From: Kwoniella bestiolae CBS 10118
Lineage: Eukaryota > Basidiomycota > Tremellomycetes > Tremellales > Cryptococcaceae
Reading direction: 5' to 3'
Assembly: GCF_000512585.2 (NCBI RefSeq)
Contig: NC_089241.1
Span: forward strand, 5,970,001-6,034,000
DNA: 64,000 nucleotides
The notes under the pieces are model-generated. The model ran no database searches and was not told where the DNA came from. It worked only from the letters and a program-made list of their open reading frames with translations. The position numbers and the translations under genes were made by a program. Positions 33,641-46,107 of the stretch are shown here, one piece after another; the first letter of the stretch is position 1; each line of letters begins with the position of its first letter.

Positions 33641-36125
33641 TTACGATGGGAACAGGATGTCAAAGATAGATTTGGGAGAACTCTGCTCACAACATCAGCT
33701 ACCAACTCAGCATGTAATATACGACGAACACGATCATGACACTGTAATTTCGGTTGACAAATCGACGGACTCACCTTCAACTCCAATACATGAGTGATCG
33801 CCACTCTTCCTTCCCCTTTCTGCATCCCTTCTGCATTCTTCATTGAGACAAGCTTCATATGTACACCAGCTGGAATAGACAGGATATCAGCCATGCAAAA
33901 TGTGCAACCCAAGCGCCAACTCACCAGGCAATCTTGAGGGCTCTTTTATCCTCAACATCAACTCGAACAATGGGAAAGCGTTCAAAGCTGATATACCAGA
34001 TATCAACAACCTCTGAAATGCCTTCACACCCAGTCGTATCTAAAGAGAATGTTAGCCGAGATCTGATGTCCAGGATAGGAGGCTGAGAGAATTTACTAAA
34101 GCGAATAACCCAAAGTACGTTAAAACTGTAGGGAACAGGAATGCTGAGACGGTGAATAGCAATGTCCCCAGAAACAGCTGGTCCACATCATATTCGTATG
34201 AATCTGTTCTTTTCCGAAGGACGTTCCATCGTTTGCCTATACAAGTACAATGTCACTTTGTAAGCTATCATGCTGCAGCAGGGCTAGGAAAACCCAGCTA
34301 ACCTCGAAATAGGTTCCATAATCCCCCTAATGACTCCAGCTGCCAGTCGAAGATGTATCTCATAAGAACATGACACAGATGCAAGTGAGAGGTGAGAATG
34401 GTGAGTGTATCCCTGAGTAGTGATAATGTGAATGTTAATCCGCCAAGTGAGGAGAGAGCGAAAAGCTGGGTGAGCGATGGTAAGAGCCTCTCAAGATGAG
34501 GTATGACGATATCTGATCAACGAGCAAGATGAGCTTAGGGCGATAAGCGATGATCAGACAGAAGCTGAAGCCACTCACCTCCCCATTTCTGAATGATCAG
34601 TCCCAGACCAGTACAGAAGAACTGACTCAACGGGGTATTCAACTTCAACCCCACTGGCCAATCGTTCAGCCATCTCAGCATGATTATAGGTACTTCGACG
34701 AGATATCGCTGATACTCCAGATCAGCTTATCGGAAGATCTAGAACGTACGAGAGCTGACTCACAGTAGTAGCATGAATGATGATCCTCTGAATGAGCGGT
34801 GAATAGAGGAGGATGAATTGCCTTGCTGTATAACCCAATATCACATCGTTCTATCCACCGAAATCTCATTCAGCTTAACTCTCTCATAACCAACAGGCAA
34901 GCTTGTTTTCAAGCTTACGAAAATAAGCCAAACGGTATTCCAGAATCTAATTATACACGACCATCTTCATCAGCGTGATGAATTGACAACAGAGGGAAAC
35001 CAACAATCACTCACCGTATGTACCTCTCAGACCTAACCTCTATACCAACCCCAACCTGTCGGGTACTCATAAACCGTTCGGGTCCCTGCAATCCCTGCGA
35101 GAGACGCAAAGATATCTGATCGACTAAACGTTTCATGTTTCAGTTATCAGCACGAACCCTTCGATAAAATCATAGAGGTCTTACTGGTTGAGCTGAATGA
35201 CCTGAGTGAGCCAATTGATGTAATGTAGCTTGAAATGGCGCATAGGGTCTGTGCGCACATCCCCAGCGGGAGTAGAATCCTCTTCGGACCATTCAAGATC
35301 GTATCTGATGAGGATCCCTCATGCGTATCCGCTCTGTCGGTGGTGGGATCATCCTTAGAGGGTCCTCTCAACATTCCAGATAATTCTCGTTGAACGATTT
35401 TCGTATGGTTGATCTTCCCTGCGCTTTAGCATATGAACCATAGAACGCTTGGACTATACGTACTAGGTCGATGATCTCATTCATACCTTTCCTACCACTC
35501 GATGAGGTCACGGCGATACCATATCCATCCTGTATAGCCATCTCCTCATTACGATGACCCTTGAAAGCAGGAGATGTGCGAAGATAACGGAGTCTTGCAG
35601 GATCAGGTGGAGTATACAGTATCACCTGGACCGGTTGTCTAATCTCAGAGATTCCAATCTCAGCATACGCCGAGGATACCAAGGCTATGTGTAAACCTAC
35701 GAGCATGATATGGGTATTCCATTCTTATCTAACCAAAACGAGATATCGCTTTTCGGGGTGTCAATCCTCGATATTGCAGGTTGAGTGTATCCCAGGATCT
35801 GTATTTTCGGCCCAGGTTCTGTAGATATAAGTCTTTCGAATCTCGTCCCGTCGGTATCCCTCTAAGAGTGCACAGAAATACTTAGCACGCATCACCATAG
35901 CTGGATGAGGACCGGAAACCCATTCCAGCTCTAGATCTTTGTCGAACTCACCCATCTATCCACAATACCGACTACACAAAGTGTATCGTCCAGCCTACAG
36001 CCTACGACAACACCTTCGTCGCTTTCTAACCCGGTGCTGGGCCAGAATACTCTCATCTTGACATAGGCATCGCTGGATCTACAGCTATCGAGAGAATAAC
36101 TAACAAATACACGAGAATGGGACAT
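33641..36125 (-). CDS. GPI1: Gpi1/PIG-Q subunit of GPI-GlcNAc transferase
   Basis: Subunit of the ER complex that moves GlcNAc from UDP-GlcNAc to phosphatidylinositol, the first step of GPI anchor synthesis. About 13 short exons: 35952-36125, 35701-35861, 35373-35638, then from 35317 down to 33641. Telling blocks are RHFKLHYINWLTQVIQL, DQISLRLSQGLQGPERFMST, RFWNTVWLIFNDVILGYTAR, the hydrophobic FILLYSPLIQRIIIHAT, LRWLNDWPVGLKLNTPLSQF, HVLMRYIFDWQLESLGGLWN, the membrane span LGTLLFTVSAFLFPTVLTYF, and VLELK near the end. The donor after LNQ near 35186 is non-standard and that join is unresolved. The last exon is placed at 33641-33682 (SSPKSIFDILFPS); using an earlier acceptor would leave a 33-nt intron and a stop at 33511. 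Confidence 0.85.
34898..34915. other. Hairpin abutting a GPI1 5' splice site
   Basis: AAGCTTGTTTTCAAGCTT is a 7-bp stem with a four-base loop. On the minus strand it begins two bases inside the intron whose donor is at 34916-34917. Confidence 0.6.
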
Positions 36126-36327
36126 CTTAACTTTGTTGTTGACAAGTAAACGTTATAGGTGGAGCCCCGCAAAGCATCTTCAGTCGGAAAATCCGATGAA
36201 GTTACTCGTAAACATGAAAAGCTGGAGATGGTCAACATCATACAGAGTATATTCGTACCAAATCGACCAAATCAAACACGCATTACACCTTGCGCTCGAG
36301 GCTAGCAAAGGGTCCAAGGCAAACAAC

Positions 36328-37433
36328 ATGTCCAACCCACCAGAGCTCGAAGCTCAGCTCGACCTCCTCCAACTCCTAACCTCAATGTACACCCCCACCG
36401 AGCTGCTCTTACCTGAATCGACCCAATCCATCTTAGACACCTATCTTAATGACCCCTCTTCCAACCTCAACGGCAACGTAAGGGGAATAGAAGAGCTGAA
36501 ATGTGAATTAACGTTACCCATAGACGAATACGATCCGACCGTAGATGAAGAAGTGATATTTCAGATTCACCTCCCCACATCCTGCAGGGGTGTGAGGATA
36601 CGACCCAAGCAGCCTTTATTCCTAAATCGGAGTCAGTACGAAAGTCTACTAGAAGAAATACCGGTATATGATGAGGGAGAAGAACCTTGTGAATACATCT
36701 TGAGCAGGATCGAAGCCGTCAAACTGAGGCTACAATGTATATTGGCGGAATCGGCAGTACACGACAAAGAAGGGATGGTGGAAGAGGAGGAAGGAGATAA
36801 ACAGATAGATAGGGTATGGTTCTGGTTACCTTCTTTATCAACACGCGAAAAGAGGGACGATATGGTGAATTTTGCGAAAGAGGTGGGTCTGACAGGGTTC
36901 GTTCTGGCAGGTGAGTCGTTTATCCAGCTCCATCTCCATCTTGAATGCAAAACCTCCTGATCAACACGGGAGAGATCGGAAAGAACTCGCTATTCAAGAG
37001 AAACTGAGAGCAAGCTTCGTCCAGATTCACATTGAGATTGAGCTGACAGATCTTGATCTCTCGACACAGGTAAGCCAGGTATACTATGCGTGGAAGGGAA
37101 TTTACAAGTCATCGATAAATACATGTCAAGGATTAAATCGGAATCATGGTCGGATATTCCAAAACACCATAAAAAGGTGAGTTAGCCGTTCTTTTAAATC
37201 ACATGGAATGGCTGGAGCTGATGAGTGCCATGATATAGATAACAGAACGACTCCGTCGACCACTCCCCTCGCCCGATAATCGAGCGTTTACAGATATGAA
37301 GGAAATCACAGATATCATACCGCATTATGGGCAGTACAATCACAGGGGAGATATGAGCGAGGTCAAGAGGTTGATGGACCAGTGGGGTGTAGGTGACGAT
37401 TTCGGAGCAGTAGTCATGAATAGTGGGGCGTGA
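36328..37433 (+). CDS. RWD domain protein with DUF1115 (RWDD2-like)
   Basis: Exons 36328-36910, 37070-37176 and 37239-37433 give 294 residues. The N-terminus is an RWD domain (NPPELEAQLDLLQLLTSMYT, then IHLPTSCRGVRIRPKQPLFL). The C-terminal half resembles DUF1115 of human RWDD2 proteins (VWFWLPSLSTREKRDDMVNF, GLTGFVLAGKPGILCVEGN, MSEVKRLMDQWGVGDDFG). No enzymatic function is known for this architecture; RWD domains generally mediate protein contacts. It is divergent from GPI1 with only 202 bp between start codons. Start chosen at the ATG before SNPPELE, since upstream in-frame residues look non-conserved and overlap the GPI1 leader. Confidence 0.85.
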
Positions 37434-38012
37434 GGAACGAGAATTCGTCTTTTGGGTTTTTTTGGGGGTTCTGATCTGATAGGATGCTTTGGGAAACTTC
37501 ATTTGATCCATTGTTGTATACTAAACCATGCACTGCACTCTTTTTCCAATTCACAAGTCAAGTGAGAACGTTATTAGTCTGATAAAATGCGTACATATAT
37601 TCACATACTATCACCAGAACCGGGATATCTCGTTTCAATCTGGGTATATATGGAAGAAGGTAATTCGTAGGGTAAAGAGATATGAGCATTACAATGAACA
37701 TCACGAAAGATACCCAATGTTGTGAAGAATTAAGCAAGGAGGAAAATCAAATAGTAATGAATAGTTGGAGCAGATCAAGAAAGATCCACTTAGGTTGATC
37801 CCTTGGATTATATATACCGTTTGTATCCACAGGATCCAGTTCGTCCAATGCACCTCGTATTCCAATTTTCGTCTTCCTTCTTGAGCCCAAAATCTCTTTC
37901 ACAACGGTGTTGACCAACAACCCATCAGCCGCACCTGCTGAGCAGCTCCACTGCAAGATCTTCCCTTCCTCAACCTCCCAAATAACACCTATAACCCGTT
38001 CCCCCGCCTAAA
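37434..38012. other. Convergent 3' flanks, with a coding-looking minus-strand stretch
   Basis: Between the RWD gene and the next minus-strand gene. The minus strand stays open from about 38003 to 37747, reading AGERVIGVIWEVEEGKILQW and onward, without any ATG. It may be chance, an alternative terminal exon of the upstream gene, or a gene remnant. Confidence 0.4.
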
Positions 38013-39783
38013 CTAGAATCGTCGTCCATTCCCAACCGGAGCATATCCTCTCTGACCCTGTTGAGGTGTCGGTCCACCTCTCATCTGTTGCTGTTGCTGT
38101 GGTGGGGGTGGTCCTCTATAACTACCCTGCTGTTGGGGTGGGGGCACATGATTACGAAGATTAGGATTATTCCTATACGTCTGAGCCAGATTGCTAGCAG
38201 GGTGCTGTTGTTGAGGCATCATGGGCGGTGCGGACGATGCGATCCCAGGGCCACCTCGAGAAGGTAAGGACGATGCTATACCTGGACCTGACCCGGCGGA
38301 TCTGGGTCCGTTCGATGGTGGGACTCGCTGTATTGGGCCAGGGTTGGGTCGCATGGAGGTAGCGGCGGGTGAGGAGGTCGCGGCTGGGGCGGTGGCTGTT
38401 GAGGCGGGGCCGAGGATACCGGCTTTCTTCTCGGCTGCTTGGAGAATTTGGTCGCTGGAGGGGGGTATAGCATGTTAGCCTCACTCTCATATACAGATGA
38501 GAGGATTGTATCGACAGCACCTTCCACTGAGAGCTACAGGAGGAGTGGTTCACAGGTCCGACTCCTGGACTGGAGTAAGGTAAATTATGGAGGAGATCGA
38601 TAGGTGCACTCACTCAAGCAAATTCAAACAAGCGCAGCAAACCACCCATTCCACACAATCTTCATTCCCAACACCCAACGTCTGCCAGACTTGCTTTTCA
38701 TCCTCGGTCTTACCAGTCACGGTGATTCTAGTACCTCCTCCCTTTTCAGGCGGGTTCTTGGCCACTTTGCCGAACTACCAAGAACAAGGAAGACAATGTC
38801 AGCTATCAAGCTCAGTATATTGGTTCTTGCGGATCCCATGTCTTCTGAAGAGTAGGGAGACATCCGTTGCATTCTCTCCAATCTCACAACCATAACACGA
38901 TATGATCCATCTAATCTCTCTTCACCTGCCAACTTCGCTTCTCTCTTGGTCATCACGCGACCACCACTTGAACACCAATCACACCAATCTTCCGTCCGCC
39001 AGCTCCGCTGCCTCATCGAATACAACCCGAAGAACTCACCTCAATCCTCTTCGGCGGGATCTGATGACCAGCATACTTAAAGTAAAACATCGTCCAAAAC
39101 TCCGCATTCGGATTAGGTTTCGAGATCTGATACAGCGGTGTATCATCCTGATTGACAATCTTATAAATCGGTGACATCACACCAGTATTCTCTATTGTCC
39201 ACCTGAGATCTCTGGAGGCTTCGCATCGCACGACGTTATGGGGTTGTTTGTTGTTCACTGTGGGGAGGGATGCGGAGGAGTGTCCCGGTTGACCTGGTCG
39301 AGTGGGAGGGAAGAGCTTGGCGACGCATAGGTCGCCTTGAGGTGAGGGGGTGAGGAGGTAATTTACTCGATTCTGAAGATAAGTCAGCACTACCGAACTA
39401 CAGCTATTGAGGGGTATACAGCGAGAGGATGGGTGAATGGTAATTTACCTCTTCGGTATGGCTATACTTCCAGTCTCTAGATCAGCTTCCATTTCTCATT
39501 TCTCTTTCAAACGTTGACGAGCACTCACAGATAGGTATACAATATCTGATTTGGCTGACCTGTCATCCACCATCCATCGCGTCAGCATTGATCTCCTTCC
39601 TCTCCTTTGGTACCAGGAAATGAGAACCCACCATGAGGAGTGACGATCAACGTCGGTAGATGATTGGGCATAGGCGCATGATGCGGGGATGTGAACCTGT
39701 TCAGACCATCTATCAGCTCACTGCACCAGGAAGAGGATGGTGAGGTGTTGCACTTACACGGTATATATAGCTGAGTTGGTCAT
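38013..39783 (-). CDS. Conserved-looking protein of unknown function, Gln/Pro-rich tail
   Basis: Seven exons (39758-39783, 39632-39696, 39529-39559, 39449-39476, 39040-39372, 38614-38774, 38013-38454) close to 361 residues. The ordered part, about residues 30-215, includes ILYTYLDWKYSHTEENRVNY, LRWTIENTGVMSPIYKIVN, NPNAEFWTMFYFKYAGHQIP and VWQTLGVGNEDCVEWVVCC. It alternates strands and could be a PH-like or other beta fold, but I recognise no family. The last 140 residues are Ala/Pro then Gln/Pro/Gly-rich (PPPPQQQQQM), ending RRF. Four tiny exons at the 5' end are unusual yet all phase. An ATGGCGG followed by GTAAGT at about 40102 on the same strand may be an upstream leader exon. Confidence 0.75.
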
Positions 39784-41443
39784 TTTATGGTATAGTGAAA
39801 GGCATCAAGCGGTCCCAAGTTGAGTGTCGAGTATCGAGTCACAGTGGGTATCACGTATTGGTATAGATGTTCAGGTAGGTACAGACAGTAGTTGACACGA
39901 AGGAGCAAACGCAAAATGATAAACAATAATCAGCATATTGACGTTAGCCTCAGCTCAAGCCGCTTGGCTTTGAAAGAACCTTTCATCCATCCCATTCCCG
40001 CTCAAACGCGTCTGCCCTTCCTCTGTATCCTGCTCAATGGAGTGATACCACCAGGGAGGTAGGGTGGAAGTAGCGCAGATGGATCAAAAGTACTTACCCG
40101 CCATGACTACCGTTCCTACTTCTTATACGTTATCCTGATTTCTTCAGCTGGGTTGAGGGATAGGGGTCGATTGCTGTTGTCAAGCTTAGAGTTCCCTTCC
40201 TTCCTGTCTACGTTTTATGTTTATATATATCCCTTGCTGTATGTATAAGCTGCTTCCTGATCGAAACGTGATGGTTGTAATTGTGCACGAGGTGTGTTGT
40301 AATGTCGATCTTTATTATTGTGGTATTGTGGTGGCAAGAGTAAGAGTAGGATCAAATGTTTATTGTTTATCTGTTTCGGGTTGGCGCAGGGATGATAGCA
40401 CTAGCACTAGTACGACTACACGCGTAATGTTCAGGTCAAGTTATAGCGATCGCTTGTCTTCCTTGTCTATCGTGAGGTGATGGATGAATTCTTGGTTCGA
40501 CGATAGAAAGTGAGTATAGTAAAGTGGTCGTCTGAGATGTTTTCTCTCTACATGCATGATCTCTTTGTTGAAAAGGGGACATATTCATATATTTGTTATT
40601 GACAGGTCAACTGATAGTAGGTAATGCCAAGCTAGATCTGGTAACGACCATTTTGTAATCTACATTACAACTCTTCACTAATACCATTCAATGTACCGTC
40701 AAGCCACCATCCTATTCCCGATTAGAAAAGTGATATAACCCATTTGAAAGGGTTATTTGATACCGGGTGAACGGATGGGACCGTGCACTGCCCTAGGCCT
40801 AATTGTCTCAATCTCGTCCCTGATTGATCCACAGCGAGTTACATTACCGGCAAAGTGCCACATTCTGCTGAGCTGCATACAATGATTGTTTCGTGCGAGC
40901 CTCCTTCCTCTGCTAGAAGCGAGCCTTAGTGCCATGAATCGATGAGTAGCATAGTGGATGTCACACACAATGAATTTGACTTTGTAGTCTCTGGGATTGA
41001 GATATCCGTCGTTTCATCGAAAGACGAGAGTGCACTTGAGTTTCATCTTTCTCAGCGCATTCGGTCCGTGCCCGTTATGTATAACACCAGAAGCACATGA
41101 GGGGACGGACTCTTGATTTAGCGGCATTTGAGGTATCGAAGCGATACTGTCAATTTGCAACAGAGACGAGAGATGCCAACGAGTCCATCCGAGCCGTCAC
41201 TTCTATTCGAAATGTTGCGATAACTATGTATGTCAATATGATAAATGCGTTGCATACAATGTATCGAAAAACAAGATACAAGATTCAAGATCTGTAATCC
41301 TGAATGACAAAGGACAAATGAGACTAGTCAGCGATATGTCCATTTCCCATACATTCACTAGTCAGTCTTGGATCCTTTCCGAGACAAATGGAATAACAAC
41401 AGTGTGGTCATTTGCCCTCCGTTTCATCCGGTCAATACCAATA
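39784..41443. other. Intergenic 1.66 kb
   Basis: Between two minus-strand genes. Holds the promoter of the gene at 38-39.8 kb (possible leader exon near 40102) and the 3' flank of the SAC3 gene. No ORF longer than about 90 codons and nothing domain-like seen. Confidence 0.5.
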
Positions 41444-43340
41444 TCATCGTAATCTCAGCATCCCACCCTCCACCCTCCCACCCCTCTCCTCCACCCACCC
41501 CTCAATCTCCCCTTCATCCATCCCCAAGAACTTCCCCGCCCACTGCACCGAACAAGACATATATCCCTTCCTCAGTACCGTCCAGGCTCTCTCCCGCACG
41601 TTATCCCCACCCCAAGACAAAATCACTCTCTCATACTCCGTCGCTGAACGTGATAACTGGAAATATCTTATCGGGTTGAATGAAGTGGATGTAATAGCTT
41701 TAGCGAGGGAAGTTGCGAGATTGATAGATGATGGGGAGATGAACGAGATGTATGATGGTATCTCTTCGTTCTGATCGGCGTGATTCAGAGTGATATCGTC
41801 GAATGCTATTCGTAATCGCTTCTTGCGAGGTGGATTGGTAAGGTTCCAGTAGGTCGACCAAAATTCGTTTTCACCTATGACTACTAATTGATATAGCAGA
41901 TATAACACCACGAAATCTCTTCTCCTCTCTTCATGGGAGTTTTTGAGGGACAGATGGTTCATTCTTCGCTCTAGACTTTCTGCCTGTATTTCAGCTGGAG
42001 ATCGAGGTATGTCCTTTGATTTCCCTTGCCCTCCTTCTTCCTGCCTAACGTCCAAAGCACTATACAAGCCCGGTACCAGCCCACTCAGCGAGGATATCAG
42101 CTGAGGTCGATTATTGGCTAGTATAGAGAATTGCGCGGATGATTCGAAGACTAGGGGAAAACGTGATTTTATTAGATCAGTCATCCTCACCTCTCGATTG
42201 ATGGTCTTCCTGACCGAGACGATGCCAGATTGGGGAGAGGCAGACGGACGAGTCAATGGACAGGAATCATTGGCTCACCCTCTACTGCGAATCTATCGAT
42301 CCTCCCTGAAGCTACCACTCCTTCCCTCAATTTACCTAGATATCAGAAGACGGTATATCAGTTGTCCACACGTGAATCACCAAACATCGTATCATTAAAT
42401 GTGTGTGTCTATCGATGATAGCAAGGAAGATAGATGCAGAATATGACTTACGGAGTAACAAGACAATACTACCCAGACTCTCCATCTCATCCCTTGCATC
42501 TCTCTTCGGAGCCTTATGATACGTCGTATGGAATGTCGAATGATGTTTTTGTATCTACGAAATGATGCATCAGCATCGTACCTCGTGATGATATTTCATA
42601 GGTACAGTGTATGCCTGGATCATATAACGAAACTTGATAAGATAGATGGGCTATACAAACTCACCTTCCCCTCAATGAACACCCTATACTTCTCCTGGAC
42701 ATCCCAATCTTTCAACCTACCACCCATCATCCCATCATCCCATTAGCGATACTCCTTCACCCCCAACAATGCTGAGACAAGGTGAAGGTATAACCCACAG
42801 ATCGCCTTCCTTCCCATCCCCTCCGGATCTACTAACGCTCTGTATCATCTCGAAATCAAATTCCTCATGGTCACCTCCCTTTCCCTTTGCCTGTTCCAAC
42901 GTCGCTCGCATAGGTCTAATATCGCTCGCGGGGGAGGCCAGTACCGGCGAATCAGACCAATTCTTCTTGGACCTGTATACGTTGGAAGACAAGGGACCAG
43001 GTTGGTTGGATCTGTAGGTGTGATGACCGCTTGAAGATGAGGGACCGGGATTATTGGGGTTGCGAGGGCGAGGGCGAGGGCGATCATCATTTCTCGAAGA
43101 GTAGGTCGGATCGCGTCGTTGCTGTTGCTGTTGTTGTGAATATCCATATTGACCTGAAGGTTTGTCGTATCCATCTTTCCCTATATACGGCCCAGATCCT
43201 GCTACCTGCTCTGTCCTGTCCTCAGTATTGTATCTTCTAGTATATGATGCTCGAGCGGAACCATCATTCGTACCTTGTTGTCGTTCATCCTGCGTTGGAG
43301 CATTCCGCTGTCGCGCGTGGGGTGGTTGATACCTTTGCAT
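41444..43340 (-). CDS. SAC3/GANP family protein
   Basis: Five exons, 42799-43340, 42665-42716, 42452-42554, 42279-42335 and 41444-42192, give 500 residues. The SAC3/GANP helical-repeat pattern is seen from KDWDVQEKYRVFIEGK on, through MESLGSIVLLLR, FVVLYLLYQLVVIGENEF, FNPIRYFQLSRSATEYERVI and the winged-helix-like end GYMSCSVQWAGKFLGMDEGE. Members act in mRNA export and splicing-coupled complexes (Sac3, Thp3) or as proteasome/eIF3-related scaffolds; which one this is cannot be fixed. The N-terminal 190 residues are Gln/Arg/Gly-rich and disordered. The first intron uses a GTGGGT donor, a CTAAT branch point and a GTAG acceptor; the acceptor of the last intron (42193-42194) is chosen by phase. 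Confidence 0.7.
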
Positions 43341-43942
43341 CTTCTATTCTACTCTGGACAGAAGGTAGTCAAAAGCGATGTAACCGAGTTGATTGATTTC
43401 ACTCCTGCGGAGAATGGAAGATTAAGAGCTATAAAGGTGGAGTTAAAGCAAGTCGGGTAGTTGTATTCAGGCACAACAACGGGACAGATCGACGGCATCA
43501 TCATCATCAGCTTACGACTCCTTCCCCAATCACGCTCAGAACTCTTTGCTGCCTGCTTCGTCAGAAGACCTTGTGAACGGGACGGGGCTGATATCAACTG
43601 CTCAGCAGCAAATAGACAGACGTGAAGAGAGAGAAAGAACATTCATCCATCGACAAATCATTAGGGGTGTTATATAGTAAAAGAGACGTATATGAGTTTA
43701 TGAGTAAAGAAAAGAGAGATGATCATCCGATAATAAAAGTGCTATATATATATTTCGTTTATATGTTTAACAGATAAGTAATGGAAATAAAACGTGAAGA
43801 ATCATCCATCCATTAAATCCCGTTAAATGTGAATCCTCAAGAAACTAAGTGATCAGCCATTCATCCCAAGGTGAACAGGATTGTTGTTTGTTTGTTTTTA
43901 CTGTCCCTATGTGATTCAAAGACCTTCCAACTAGGCAGGAAT
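43341..43942. other. SAC3 gene upstream region and 3' flank of the GPI-anchored protein gene
   Basis: 600 bp between two minus-strand genes, AT-rich around 43740 (TATATATAT). A 97-codon minus ORF at 43349-43642 has no domain and lies in the SAC3 leader. Confidence 0.5.
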
Positions 43943-45344
43943 CTAAAGGAGCATGGCGAGACCACCAACGGCAGCGAGGGCGACAGCGGGGAGAGCGATG
44001 ACCTTGTTGGAGAGAGCACCGGAACCAGCAGCTGAAGAAGCGGCCGAGGCAGCAGCAGAGGTGGCGGAACCAGCAGCTGAGCCAGCGGCGGAAGTAGCGG
44101 AACCAGCAGCAGAGGTGGCACTGTATCGTGAAAGGGGTTAGCAAGACCCTGGCGAGGACGGGTGAAAATGCTAAACTCACGAGGCAGCTCGGCTAGTGGC
44201 GGCGGAGGAGGCAGCAGAGGAAGCGGCCGAGGATGAAGCAGCGGCGGTGGCAGAAGTGGTGGAGACGGCGCTGGAGACGGCACTGTGAATGAAGTGTTAG
44301 CGTCAGCAGAGTCAGTGTGACAGAAGGTCAACCTAACTACTCACCTGGCAGTTCCAGAGGATGAGCCGGTGGTGGTGACAGCACCGGTAGAAAGACCACT
44401 AGTAGAAGCGGTGGTGTTCAAACAAGAGCTGGAAGAACCGGCTTGAATCTGTTCGTGGGGAAAATCAGTTTCCAAGTATGCGTTGTCCTATCATGCAGCA
44501 GGACTCACGGTCAAAGGAGATGAGTAGGCAATGGTTCCTGTGGAATCAGTCAACTTGAGGGTAATGGAAGTACCTGGTGGTAAAGCACAGAGATCAGGTC
44601 AGCTTGATGTTTTCGCGAATGGGGCAGAAATGGGAAATGAGGGGTGAAATTCCAAAATGTCGGCAAATGAACGGTCCTGCTCGCGATATAGGCGTACGCT
44701 CGAGGACAGGCATCGAGTAGACTCACCAGAAGCGAGGTTGACGTTCCAAGTGATGGGGGAAGTAGAGAGGTTGTCACCGATAGTTTCAATGGCAGCAGCT
44801 GAAACTTGACCACCAGGGATGACGGCACTATTGTTGTGATGTGATTGGGTAACGTCAGCGCACGGATGTCTCAGTATCACACAATAAGCTTTGAGTGACG
44901 CCAAGACCTGAGACGCGAGTCCGAGTCTCGGCGAAGTTGGGTAAGTGGGATGGGTGTTGTGGTGAAGCAAAGACACTTACAGAATGTAAGGAGCGGTACC
45001 TTCAGCGAAAGAGATGGAGGCGGGTTCTGTGATTCAGTCGAATTAGTAATGTTCGAAAATGGTATGAGACGGTGTTTGGATAGTTTGGGAACATTACGAA
45101 TCGGCCGCCGATATAAGTTTGGTTTACTCTCGATCGGCGGCAAACGACGATGAACTCATCGACTCACGACATTGGACAAGGGCAGCCTGTGAAGATCGAA
45201 GAGAGGTTAGCATGTGTTCAAGACGCAGATAAACGAAAGGCAGAGAGAGGACAAAGGAATAGAATCGCTTACAGGAGTGTTAATGGTTAAACCGTAAGCT
45301 TGACCCATGAGGGCGACGGCGAGGAGGAGGTTCTTGGAGAACAT
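43943..45344 (-). CDS. GPI-anchored Ser/Ala-rich cell-surface protein
   Basis: Eight short exons, including 45273-45344, a 19-nt exon at 45168-45186, 44981-45026, 44727-44827 and 44509-44573, then three Ser/Ala/Thr exons ending at 43943. Signal peptide: MFSKNLLLAVALMGQAYG. A small beta-sandwich-like domain follows (QPASISFAEGTAPYILAVIP, ITWNVNLASGTSITLKLTDS). This pattern recurs in secreted basidiomycete proteins and is loosely like the Kre9/Knh1 N-terminal domain. Then comes a Ser/Thr/Ala stalk of about 110 residues, likely O-mannosylated, and a hydrophobic C-terminus (SNKVIALPAVALAAL) preceded by SGAL, as in GPI signals. The exact job in the cell wall is not known. Confidence 0.8.
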
Positions 45345-46107
45345 TGTAGGATGTATTTGGGTTATTGGGTTGATGAGAATAGAAGAGTAATGTATGTATG
45401 AGATGAGATGATAATGTTCGTTATACGTTATGCGAAAGAAGAAGAAAGAGAAAGAGAAAGGACAAGAGGATGTTTATTATATAGGTGGTGGGGTGGCTTA
45501 TTGTATGGGGTCTGAGACGATAACGACAGGACAGGATAGGACGGTGGGAAGGGATTATGTGTATATACGATGTGAGTATACGGGAAACACGAAGATCAAA
45601 AGACCTGCGCGTCAATGCGCAGTCTGACCGTATACTGTATGTCTTAAGGTCCCACCTACCGTTTCTCAGGGTTTAACAGGGTGAGTTATTACTGTTTCGG
45701 GTAAGACCGTGAGGCTGTGCCTCTTATACAACCAATAGTAGAACGTTGAGTCATGACGACGTCGTTCCTACTCGACTACAATAGACAGAGAAGTGGAGGA
45801 CGTCCACAGTCCATTTTACATTCTACAAATTTCTAGTCTAGTCGATCTTTCATCTTTGTACAAAAATAGCATAGCACAGAGTGATTCAACCCTGCTCTTA
45901 ACTAATGCATGTTGGTTCCGATTCCAATCTTGATCTTTTGGCTCCAAACTTTAAATCGACTGATGAGGAATGGGTCGATGAGAAAGAGAAATCAGTCAAT
46001 CACGTGTTTAACGTCCATTCGGGTCTTTCTGAAAAGGCTGAGATGAGATGAGATGATGGGAGACATTTCGAAGGGACAGGAGCCATTTCCGATCTCAAGT
46101 TTACAAG
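45345..46107. other. Divergent region between the GPI-anchored protein gene and the SET gene
   Basis: 760 bp. The GPI-protein leader side is GA/CT-rich (45434-45460). The plus side leads to the SET gene. No ORF supported. Confidence 0.5.

Noticed and set aside
33511..33744. Longer GPI1 C-terminus ending at 33511
   Set aside because: Needs a 33-nt intron and gives a sequence unlike the family end; the 33682 acceptor gives a better match, though this is not certain.
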